Assembly: GCA_963744225.1 (NCBI GenBank)
Contig: CAVUSV010000004.1
Span: 620,001-684,000, forward strand
From: Bog-473 sp963744225
GTDB taxonomy: Bacteria > Actinomycetota > Acidimicrobiia > Acidimicrobiales > RAAP-2
DNA length: 64,000 bases
Direction of reading: 5' to 3'
Part shown: positions 9,108 to 16,557 of the stretch, piece after piece
Numbering within the stretch: the stretch's first letter is position 1
How the letters are laid out: each line of letters opens with the position of its first letter
Notes under the pieces: generated by a model
Seen by the model: only the letters and a program-made list of their open reading frames with translations
What the model was told of the DNA's origin: nothing
The model's database searches: none
Made by a program: the position numbers and the translations under genes

Positions 9108-9122
9108 TGAGACTGAGTCTCA
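9108..9122. promoter_or_regulatory. Candidate Zur/Fur operator
   Basis: TGAGAC-TGA-GTCTCA is a perfect dyad (6-base arms, 3-base spacer) 15 bases upstream of the metal-binding-protein start, in the intergenic region shared with the Fur-family gene. Placement next to both the importer and the regulator fits an autoregulated metal operator. Confidence 0.55.
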
Positions 9123-9228
9123 GTTCAAGTCCTATAGTCTGACTGCCGGAAGGAGGCCGGCAGACACCGGCGATGTGGTTCTATGGCTCGGTGCCCGAGA
9201 TGCAGCTGAATTTGCCGGTGCGGGCGCC

Positions 9229-9681
9229 ATGAACGCGGGCTACGAGCCCGAGGGGCTCCACGGTCTCGTCGAAGGCCGCCTGCGCCGCATCGACCTCCGC
9301 TACACGGCCGGCCGGAGGGCGCTGGTGGACTTGCTCGCCCACGCCGGCCACCCCGTGAGCATCGGCGACATCGCGGAACAGCTGCCGGCGCTCCCGCGCA
9401 GCTCCGCCTACCGCCACCTCGTCGACCTGCAGGTTGCCGGCGTGGTCCGGCGGGTCACCGCCAACGACGAGTTCGCGCGTTTCGAGCTGGCCGAGGATCT
9501 GACGGAGCACCACCATCACCTCTTGTGTGTGAGCTGCGGCAAGGTCACCGACGTGACCCCGAGCACGAGTTTCGAGCGGCAGGTCAGCCGCACGGTCGAC
9601 GAGCTTGCGGTCGATCAGGGCTTCGAGCCCCACAGCCACCGGCTCGACGTGATCGGCCTGTGCGCGGCCTGCCAGGTCTGA
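9229..9681 (+). CDS. zur: Fur-family metal-responsive regulator (Zur-like)
   Basis: 150 residues from ATG 9229 (a longer frame exists upstream, but this start gives a typical length). A winged-helix DNA-binding domain (about 25-85) is followed by a dimerisation/metal domain with a HHHH cluster (94-97) and two CxxC pairs, C100/C103 and C145/C148, which hold structural zinc in Fur/Zur proteins. Divergent transcription from a Zn/Mn importer with a palindrome between them makes Zur or Mur-type control of that operon the best reading. Confidence 0.83.
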   Translation: MNAGYEPEGLHGLVEGRLRRIDLRYTAGRRALVDLLAHAGHPVSIGDIAEQLPALPRSSAYRHLVDLQVAGVVRRVTANDEFARFELAEDLTEHHHHLLCVSCGKVTDVTPSTSFERQVSRTVDELAVDQGFEPHSHRLDVIGLCAACQV

Positions 9682-10569
9682 TCAGGGGGCCAGGGTGAAC
9701 AACCCGGCGTCGATCACTGTCTCGCCCCGCTGGGTCTCGGTGCGGAACCGGTAGGCGCCCGGCGCACGCTCGGCGATGTCCCACAGCGAGACCGTGAGCG
9801 AGTCGCCGGGCATCGTCGGCTTGGAGAAGCGGGCCCGCATGGCTCCGAAGCGCGCCGGATCCGAGCCGCACACGGTGTGGAGCAGGGCGCGCCCCGTGAA
9901 GCCGTAGGTGCAGAGCCCGTGGAGGATGGGGCGGTCAAAGCCGGCCCGCTTGGCGAACGTCGGGTCCGAGTGCAGCGGGTTGCGATCCCCGGACAGCCGG
10001 TAGAGCAGCGCCTGGTCGGCCCGCGTCGAGTACGTCACGACCTCGTCGGGTTCGCGGGAGGGCAGCGGCTCGGCCACCAGCGCGCTCTCGTCGTCGCCCT
10101 CGGGGTTACGCGGTCCGCCGAAGCCGCCGGCACCGCGGATGAAGAGGGCGGTGCGATTGGTGAAGGCCAGCTCCCCGCTGCCCGCGTGGCGCGATTCGCT
10201 CTCGAGGACGACCAGGCCGGCCGATCCCTTGTCGTACATACCGGCCACCTTCGTCGTGATCGACACGGTTCCCTTCGTCGGGATCTCGCCGTGCAGCCGG
10301 ATGGCCTGTTCCCCGTGGACGAGCATCGCCGGGTCGAAGTCGCCGATGGAGGCCATGGCGCCCCCGCCCTGCCCCACGATGGTGGTGAAGGTCGGCAGGA
10401 CCCGCTGGGTGATCCCGTCCGAGTTCTCGGTCGTCAGATCGAGCTCGAAGCCAATCGGGTCCAGCGCGCCCGCGCCGACGCCGAGCGCGTACAAGAGGGC
10501 GTCCTTGTGGTCCCATGACCGCTCGGCCGGCTCCGAGGCGTGACCCACCGCATCGAGATTCAGTCCCAT
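9682..10569 (-). CDS. MaoC-family (R)-specific enoyl-CoA hydratase, hydratase-2 type
   Basis: 295 residues, double hot-dog fold. The hydratase-2 motif YRLSGDRNPLHSDP carries the Asp/His catalytic pair, followed by the ILHGLC segment typical of peroxisomal MFE-2-like hydratases. It hydrates 2-enoyl-CoA to (R)-3-hydroxyacyl-CoA in lipid or sterol breakdown. ATG 10569 is preceded by GAGGAG. The stop abuts that of the Fur-family gene. It is divergent from a MerR regulator that could control it. Confidence 0.87.
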   Translation of the reverse strand: MGLNLDAVGHASEPAERSWDHKDALLYALGVGAGALDPIGFELDLTTENSDGITQRVLPTFTTIVGQGGGAMASIGDFDPAMLVHGEQAIRLHGEIPTKGTVSITTKVAGMYDKGSAGLVVLESESRHAGSGELAFTNRTALFIRGAGGFGGPRNPEGDDESALVAEPLPSREPDEVVTYSTRADQALLYRLSGDRNPLHSDPTFAKRAGFDRPILHGLCTYGFTGRALLHTVCGSDPARFGAMRARFSKPTMPGDSLTVSLWDIAERAPGAYRFRTETQRGETVIDAGLFTLAP

Positions 10570-10641
10570 CGCTCGCTCCTCTTCGTTGGCGCCGACAATT
10601 ACAGGTTTTGATGTTACATGATTATCTGTCATACTTGTCAA

Positions 10642-11073
10642 GTGCAGCCGACCCGAGGCCCGTTCCTGACCATCGACGAGCTGGCGGCGGCGTCCGGGAC
10701 CACCACCCGGCGCATCCGGTCCTTCCAGACCTTGGGCCTGCTCCCCCACCCCGATCTGCACGGGCGCACCGGGCTCTACGGCGACCAGCACCAGGAGCGT
10801 CTGTCGGCCATTCTGCGGCTCCAGGACAAGGGCTTCTCGCTCGTCTCACAGGGCGTGCTCTTCAGGGCCCTCGATGCGGGACAGTCGCTCGCCTCGGTCA
10901 TCGGGGTCCCCGAGGCCCCAACGGCCGCCGCCGTCCCGCCCGATCCGGGAACCGACACCGACGAGCTCTACGGTTTCGCCGAACTCGAGCCCTCCGTCGC
11001 GGCGCGCCAGCCGGCCCGGCCGCTGCTGTCGCTCGTCCCCACCACGGTGTGGGACGAGAGCCAGGCCTCCTAG
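10642..11073 (+). CDS. MerR-family transcriptional regulator
   Basis: About 143 residues. A MerR helix-turn-helix (TIDELAAASGTTTRRIRSFQTLGLL) is followed by YGDQHQERLSAILRLQDKGFSL. The C-terminal half has no cysteines, so it is not a metal sensor. Start is either GTG 10642 (chosen) or ATG 10618. The divergent spacer to the MaoC gene is short and AT-richer than its surroundings, so the regulator may control the hydratase and itself. Confidence 0.8.
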   Translation: MQPTRGPFLTIDELAAASGTTTRRIRSFQTLGLLPHPDLHGRTGLYGDQHQERLSAILRLQDKGFSLVSQGVLFRALDAGQSLASVIGVPEAPTAAAVPPDPGTDTDELYGFAELEPSVAARQPARPLLSLVPTTVWDESQAS

Positions 11074-11137
11074 CCCCTCAAGGCGGGACGGGTCGGGTCG
11101 GCTCGGCGCCGCGGTGCACTCGGTAGGGTCACGGGCC

Positions 11138-11938
11138 GTGCCTGATCTCCCGGCCCGGTCCCTCGTCCATTGGGAGCAGGCCGCCGCGCTCGGGACGGCG
11201 GTCGCCGTGACCACCAGGCACGGCGGTGTGTCGCAGCCGCCCTATGGAACGCTCAACCTCGGGCTCCACGTGGGAGACCGACCCGGCGACGTGGCGGCAA
11301 ATCGTGCCCGGGCCGCGGCGGCGTTCGGTGTCGGTCTCGACACGATGGTCTTCGCCCGGCAGGTGCACGGCGCGACGGCGGCGCTGGTCGGGCCGGAGGA
11401 TCGCGGCCGCGGCACCGTCTCGGAGGACGATGCCGTGCCCGACGCCGACATCCTCGTGACGGTGTCCCCCGGCGTCACTCTGGTCATCATGGTGGCCGAC
11501 TGCCTCCCGCTGGCGCTCGTCGATCCGGAGGCCCGGGTGCTCGCCGCCGTTCATGCGGGCTGGCGCGGCACCGCCGCGGGCGCGGTTGCGGTGGCGCTGG
11601 ACGCGATGCTGGGCCGGGGCGCCCGCACCGAGCGCGTGATCGCATTTCTCGGGCCGGCGGTCGACGCGGCGCGTTACCAGGTCTCCGACGAGGTGCACCA
11701 CGCCTTGTCCCACGCCGCGCATCCGGCGCCACTCGACCCCGCCGTGGCCAGGCCCGACGGCCCCGGGCACTGGCTGGTCGACCTGCCCGCCGCCAACCGC
11801 CGCCAGCTCCTCGACCGCGGCATCCGCGCCGAGCACATCGTCGAGTGCGGTGCCTCCACCGGTGACGACGCCTTCTTCTCCGACCGGGCCGAGCGCCCCT
11901 GCGGGCGGTTCGCTCTGCTGGCCCGGCTTCTCGACTGA
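11138..11938 (+). CDS. pgeF: YfiH/PgeF family (laccase-domain; purine nucleoside phosphorylase / peptidoglycan editing factor)
   Basis: 266 residues from GTG 11138. Diagnostic YfiH motifs are visible: RQVHGA, ADCLPLAL and VHAGWRGTA with the conserved His/Cys/His metal site, and a late GASTGDD region. The family has been described as a purine nucleoside phosphorylase/adenosine deaminase and, in E. coli, as removing misincorporated L-Ser from muropeptides. The editing role is attractive here because murL-murD2 lie just downstream on the same strand, but a 280-bp gap with repeats separates them. Confidence 0.83.
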   Translation: MPDLPARSLVHWEQAAALGTAVAVTTRHGGVSQPPYGTLNLGLHVGDRPGDVAANRARAAAAFGVGLDTMVFARQVHGATAALVGPEDRGRGTVSEDDAVPDADILVTVSPGVTLVIMVADCLPLALVDPEARVLAAVHAGWRGTAAGAVAVALDAMLGRGARTERVIAFLGPAVDAARYQVSDEVHHALSHAAHPAPLDPAVARPDGPGHWLVDLPAANRRQLLDRGIRAEHIVECGASTGDDAFFSDRAERPCGRFALLARLLD

Positions 11939-11948
11939 GGCGGGTGTC

Positions 11949-12000
11949 ACGGGACCGCCACGGGACCGCCACGGGCCGCCACGGGCCGCCACGGGCCCCC
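11949..12000. repeat. Short tandem repeat, five units of 10-11 bp
   Basis: Five head-to-tail units of the form ACGGG(A)CCGCC directly after the pgeF stop, leading into the dispersed repeat. Confidence 0.75.
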
Positions 12001-12080
12001 ACTGCCCTACGCGAACTATTCACGATCCTGTTTACAGTTTCTGAAAGGCATCACCGGATCAGCCCTCCGGCGAATCAGCC
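12001..12080 (+). repeat. Dispersed noncoding repeat, copy A
   Basis: An 80-bp block starting ACTGCCCTACGCGAACTATT, nearly identical to the two tandem copies at 33443-33610. It holds a small hairpin (CCGGA-TCAGCCC-TCCGG). Weaker similarity continues on the right to about 12160 (GCCGTAGGAC..GGTCGCTG.AGTC), a segment that in the other locus lies upstream of the core. The 11939-12220 interval otherwise shows no gene. Confidence 0.8.
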
Positions 12081-12220
12081 GCCCCGCGGATGACGCATTT
12101 CATTTACAGCCGGGCGGACGCAAGCCTCGTCGGCCGTAGGACTTTTGGTCGCTGCAGTCAGTGCCCATCCGATGCGCCGTAGCATGGGCAGGCCCGGACG
12201 GACGGGTCAACCCACCTGCG

Positions 12221-13577
12221 ATGCCTGCCCACGACCAGTTCCGCTACGACGGACTCGCCATCGACCCGGCGAACTCGGTCGTGACCTGTAGCTACGCGAC
12301 GGGATCCCACGCCTTCACGGAGCGCTTCACCTTCGAGTCGGGGGGCGACTGGGACGACCCGGCCGTCAGGGCCGCCGTCCGCATCCTCTACCTGCTGGCG
12401 GGGGTCTCGTACTACAAGACCACGGCCGCCCCGCAGATCCACCTGGACCTGCCGACGACACCGGACGAACGTGCGTTCCTGGCGGACTTCTACGTCAACG
12501 GCCTCGCCGAGTTCGCCTACCGCAACGGCCTCGACCTGCGCCGCCTCCGTCTGGCGGGACCCGACGCCAAGCCCGCCCCGCCGGCGCCCTACCAACCAGA
12601 CCCGGGGCGCCCCCTGATCCCGTTCGGCGGGGGCATCGACTCAATCGTCACGGTGGCGTCGCTGTCGGCCGAGCAACCGGGCGCCGCTCTCTGCGTGGTC
12701 GAGCCGCCCGGCGAGCGCTTCGCTGCCATTGAGGACGCGGCGGCGGTCACCGGCCTCCCGGTCAGGCGCGTCACCCGCCAGATCGATCCGATGGTGCGCC
12801 GCTCCGACGAGTTGGGTTTCCTCAATGGGCACGTGCCCGTCACGGCCGTCATCACCGCGGCCGCCGTGGTCGCCGCGGTCCTCGATCGCCGCGACGCGGT
12901 GGTGCTGTCCAACGAATGGTCGGCGTCGGTCCCCACGCTCGTGAGCGCCGACGGCCACGCCGTCAACCACCAATGGTCTAAGGGCGACGTGTTCGAGCAG
13001 CGCTTCGGCGACCTCGTCCTGGCCACGCTCGGAACCGGGCTCTCCGTGTTTTCCTACCTCCGCCCCCGCAGCGAGCTGTGGGTGGCCCAGCAGTTCGCGC
13101 GCCTCACCGGCTACCACCGGGACTTCCGCAGCTGCAACCGCGCCTTCCACCAGGACCCGGCCGGACGACTCGACCAGTGGTGCGGCCGGTGCGACAAGTG
13201 CTGCTTTGTCGACCTCGTCCTCGCCCCGTTCATGGACCGCGCCGACCTGGTCGCCGTGTTCGCCGGTGCGGAGCCACTGGAGAACCCCGCCAACGAGGAG
13301 CGGTTCCGCACCCTCCTCGGGCTCGGGCCCGAGGCCAAGCCGTTCGAGTGCGTGGGAGACACCGAGGAGTGCCGGGCCGCCGCGGCCTGGGCGGCGCAGC
13401 GCGCCGACAGGGCAGGCACCGCGCTTCTCCAACGGCTCCGCGCCGAGGTGGCCGGCACCACGCCCGGCACCACGCCCGCGCGAGAGCTCCGACGTCGGCG
13501 CGCTCTTGGCGCCGCGGGGCACCCATCGCATCCCAGACCGCTATGCGCCCGCCGATCTCCTGGTCCGCGCTCGCTGA
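12221..13577 (+). CDS. murL: MurL: UDP-MurNAc-L-Ala-L-Glu epimerase (one frameshift near the 3' end)
   Basis: The frame from ATG 12221 encodes an ATP-loop-like FGGGIDSI near residue 135 and the Cys-rich WCGRCDKCCF near residue 325, both typical of MurL, which converts the terminal L-Glu of UDP-MurNAc-L-Ala-L-Glu to D-Glu. The identification is reinforced by the MurD2-type ligase immediately downstream. The frame does not stop where it should: it runs on to 13936 inside murD2. A natural-looking C-terminus (GTHRIPDRYAPADLL, stop 13577) lies in the +1 frame, so I infer a one-base indel near 13455-13490, within the tandem repeat GGCACCACGCCC x2. It would overlap murD2 by 35 bases. Confidence 0.8.
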
Positions 13578-14868
13578 CGCGTCCGTCGGCGTCTGGGGGT
13601 TGGGCGTCGAGGGAAGAGCAAGTATCCGGCGCTTGGGGTCCATGGGCCGGACCCCTGTCCTCGTCGACGACGCCCCGTCCGGCCCCGTCCTCGACGGGCT
13701 CGAGGTACTCGCGACGGGGGACGGCGGCCTCGCCGCGCTCCTGCGGTGCGACGTGGTGGTCAAGAGCCCTGGTATCAGCCGCTACCGGCCCGAGGTGGCC
13801 CGGCTCGAGGCGGCGGGCGTGCCCGTCTGCGGTGGATTGGGTCTCTTCATGGAGGAAGCCGATCCGACCCGGGTGGCCTGCATCACGGGTACGAAGGGGA
13901 AGAGCACCACGACGGCGCTGGCCGTCCATCTCTTGACCCAGCTCGGCTACCACGCCCGCGCCGGGGGCAACATCGGGCAGCCGCCGTGGGACCCCGCAGT
14001 GCCCGAACCCGACTACTGGATCGTGGAGACATCGAGCTTCCAGGTCCCCGACCTGAAGAGTGCGCCCCGGGTGGTCGCCGTCACCTCGCTGTCCCCGGAC
14101 CATCTGGACTGGCACGGCACGGTCGAGCGCTACTACGGCGACAAGCTCGCGCTGTGCACCACACCCGGGGTGACCCTGGCCCTGGCCGACGGTTCGGACG
14201 ATCTCCTCCGGGCCCAGGCCGCGCTGCTTGGTCCCCACCTGCACTGGGTCACGGCATCCGAGGTCGAACGGGATGCGGCGTGGTCCGGGTCCCTGGGTCT
14301 GCCCGGACCGCACAACGAGCGCAACGCGTCCATCGCCCGGGCCGTGCTCGCCGGGCTGGGCATCCCGGGCGCTTCCGACCAAGACCGTCTCGCCGAGGCG
14401 GCCCGGGGTTTCGGGGGGCTGCCAAGCCGCTGCCATTCCCTCGGATCCATAGGTGCGGTGGAGTTCGTCGACGACAGCCTCTCGACCAACGTGCTCCCGG
14501 CCCAGGCGGCGTTGCGAGCGTTCGAAGACCGGGCCGTCGCGCTGCTGGTCGGAGGTCACGACCGCGGGCTCGACTACGCCCCGCTCGGCCGGTCCGTCGC
14601 GGCACGCACGGCCCCGACGCTGGTCGTCACCATGCCGGACAACGGCCCGCGCATCGGATCGGCGGTGCGCGAGGCCGCAGATGGACGAGTGGAGGTCATG
14701 GACGCGGCGGACCTCGATGCGGCAGTCGAGACCGCGTTCGCGTGGGCCCGCTCGGGGGGTGTCGTGCTGCTCTCGCCGGCCGCCCCCAGCTTCGGTCGGT
14801 TCGGCGACTACAAGGAACGTGCGAGCGCGTTTGCCGCGGCCGCCGGCCGGTACGGCACCCTCAGCTGA
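13543..14868 (+). CDS. murD2: MurD2: UDP-MurNAc-L-Ala:L-Glu ligase (MurD-type)
   Basis: 441 residues, three-domain Mur ligase: an N-terminal Rossmann-like part (VGVWGLGVEGRAS), central ATPase domain with P-loop TGTKGKSTTT, the conserved ETSSFQ and SPDHLDWHG segments and NERNAS, then the C-terminal domain (VEFVDDSLSTN, GGHDRGLDY). Overall it is MurD-like, but the adjacent murL marks it as the MurD2 form, which adds L-Glu instead of D-Glu; MurL then epimerises it. In known cases (Xanthomonas oryzae, some actinobacteria) this replaces or supplements MurI/MurD. ATG 13543. Confidence 0.82.
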   Translation: MRPPISWSALADASVGVWGLGVEGRASIRRLGSMGRTPVLVDDAPSGPVLDGLEVLATGDGGLAALLRCDVVVKSPGISRYRPEVARLEAAGVPVCGGLGLFMEEADPTRVACITGTKGKSTTTALAVHLLTQLGYHARAGGNIGQPPWDPAVPEPDYWIVETSSFQVPDLKSAPRVVAVTSLSPDHLDWHGTVERYYGDKLALCTTPGVTLALADGSDDLLRAQAALLGPHLHWVTASEVERDAAWSGSLGLPGPHNERNASIARAVLAGLGIPGASDQDRLAEAARGFGGLPSRCHSLGSIGAVEFVDDSLSTNVLPAQAALRAFEDRAVALLVGGHDRGLDYAPLGRSVAARTAPTLVVTMPDNGPRIGSAVREAADGRVEVMDAADLDAAVETAFAWARSGGVVLLSPAAPSFGRFGDYKERASAFAAAAGRYGTLS

Positions 14869-14874
14869 ACACGC

Positions 14875-15534
14875 TCAGCAGGGTGCGCCCGCCGGCGCCA
14901 GCTCCTCACGCTCGCTGAGGAACAACCACCACGAATCGGCCGAGACGATGGCGGCGGCCAGCACGACATCGGGGTCGGTGCCCAGTTCGGCCAGGGCCTC
15001 GATCGACCAGCCGGCGTGCGCCACCTCTTGGGTGCGGTGCACGTCCCAAAAGCGGCTCCCCTCCTCGTCGAGACCGTAGTGGCGGCGCAACCCGTCGGAC
15101 TTGGAACCGGCGATGTCGGCCGCTTGCACCTCGTACGCGGCCACCATGGCCAACGCGGCCGCGGGGTCGTTGGCCGCGGTGGTGCGCACGAGCGCGAGCA
15201 GCGTTGCCGTCGACGGCGTCGCCGGAGCATCGGGGGCTGCGCCCGCCGCACGCGCGAATGATTCGAACAGCTCCGCGTGGGGTTCAGGTGAACCGAGCTC
15301 GTCGGCGAGGTTCGCCTCGACAAGTTCGCGGGCGCGTCCCTCCGGCAACGCGGCAACGATGGTCGACAGCGTCACAGGGAGCTCCCGCTCAATATGGCGG
15401 TACTGCTCCGCATAGGTCGCAAGCTCACCCTCCGACAGGGTGCCTGCTTCCCAGCGACGATAAAAGGGGTGCGTGAGCAGATGACGCCCGACAATCGCCT
15501 CAGCCAGCACCTCACGTATCCGTTGAGTGTGCAT
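14875..15534 (-). CDS. CADD-like / TenA-PqqC superfamily iron-containing redox enzyme
   Basis: 219 residues, all-helical haem-oxygenase-like fold. Candidate di-iron ligands follow the CADD pattern: Glu in NLADELGS, His in PHAEL, Glu in AAYEVQ, and the WDVHRTQEVAH segment. Relatives include chlamydial CADD (self-sacrificing p-aminobenzoate synthase) and TenA. Function here is not certain. It is convergent with murD2 (6-base gap) and divergent from the permease gene. Confidence 0.72.
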   Translation of the reverse strand: MHTQRIREVLAEAIVGRHLLTHPFYRRWEAGTLSEGELATYAEQYRHIERELPVTLSTIVAALPEGRARELVEANLADELGSPEPHAELFESFARAAGAAPDAPATPSTATLLALVRTTAANDPAAALAMVAAYEVQAADIAGSKSDGLRRHYGLDEEGSRFWDVHRTQEVAHAGWSIEALAELGTDPDVVLAAAIVSADSWWLFLSEREELAPAGAPC

Positions 15535-15607
15535 CGGCGCACCTTATCTTCTCCGTGTCAGGCGTCAATTGGGCCGCCTCGCCCCAGCCAGCGGCCACAA
15601 TCTGGGT

Positions 15608-16489
15608 GTGCTCAGCCTGGTCTGCTTCATCGCGGGTGGGCTGTTGGGCTGGGGAGCAGCGCAGGGTGGCACACGGACGCAGCGGGTGTGGCCGGTGGTC
15701 CTGCGGGCCCAGATCCTGCTCACATCGGCCACGCTCTCGCTGGTCGCCGCCTGGCGTCTGACGTCGGCGGCCCAGCTGGTGGGCCCCCTTGCGCTCGCCG
15801 CCGGCCTGTGGCTCATGCTCGGCGCCACCCTGGGTACCCGCGGAGGACGCAGTCGGGGGCAAGGCGCGCTCGAGGCGTGGGCCGTCAGCCCCAACAGCGG
15901 CTTCTGGGTGGTGCCGGCCGCCGCGGCATTCGCCGGCTCGACGGGGGCGATGATCGCCGTCTTGGCCAACGTGCTCACGACGGCCTGGGGGGCCGTGGCC
16001 GTCCACCTGATGCGCCGCGACGCTCCGTTCCGGCAGCGCCGCGCCACGTCGTGGGTCGACCAGTCACCCGTCATGGCGTCAGTGGTGGGACTCGCGCTCC
16101 ACGCCGCGGGCCCGGCACCGGCCTGGACGGCCGACGTGCTGGTCCTCGCTGGGCCCCTCCTGGCCTTCTCGGGAGCCGCCCTGTTCACGGGCTCGGTCGT
16201 CCATCCGCACAACGTGGGGGTGCCCCGCCCGCAGCACGCCATCCGGCGCTGGGCCTGGCTGACCGCGGTGCGGGTCGCCTACTACCTCCTCGTGGCGCTG
16301 GCCGCCGCGCTCGCCTCGTCGACGCCGCTGGTGGTGGTGGCAGTCCTGAGCGGACTCAGTGCGCCCTCCTTCCAGCCGATCCAGCTCGCCGTGCTCTACG
16401 GCTACCGCTCCGAGATCGTCGTGGCCGCTGTGCGCTGGGGATGGCTCCTGGCGCCACTCGGCCTCGGGCTGGCTGCGCTGTTGCGGTAG
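15608..16489 (+). CDS. AEC-like permease (auxin efflux carrier / BART superfamily)
   Basis: About 293 residues with eight to ten hydrophobic segments. SPNSGFWVVPAAAAFAG and the following helix resemble the AEC NxGFxGxP signature. GTG 15608 was chosen because the longer frame (from 15527) would overlap the divergent gene's start. The substrate is unknown; AEC proteins export small organic anions. Assignment to AEC rests on motif resemblance only. Confidence 0.55.
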   Translation: MLSLVCFIAGGLLGWGAAQGGTRTQRVWPVVLRAQILLTSATLSLVAAWRLTSAAQLVGPLALAAGLWLMLGATLGTRGGRSRGQGALEAWAVSPNSGFWVVPAAAAFAGSTGAMIAVLANVLTTAWGAVAVHLMRRDAPFRQRRATSWVDQSPVMASVVGLALHAAGPAPAWTADVLVLAGPLLAFSGAALFTGSVVHPHNVGVPRPQHAIRRWAWLTAVRVAYYLLVALAAALASSTPLVVVAVLSGLSAPSFQPIQLAVLYGYRSEIVVAAVRWGWLLAPLGLGLAALLR

Positions 16490-16521
16490 TGCTGTTGCGG
16501 TAGTTCGGTTGCGGTAGTTCG
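16480..16521. repeat. 14-bp tandem repeat (x3) spanning the permease stop codon
   Basis: Three units of GTTGCGGTAGT(GCT/TCG), each containing the TAG that ends the permease gene; the second and third units are identical. It looks like slippage duplication of the gene's 3' end. Confidence 0.8.
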
Positions 16522-16557
16522 GCCCGGTGCCTGGATGCCTGTGCAAGTCTTGTTTCA

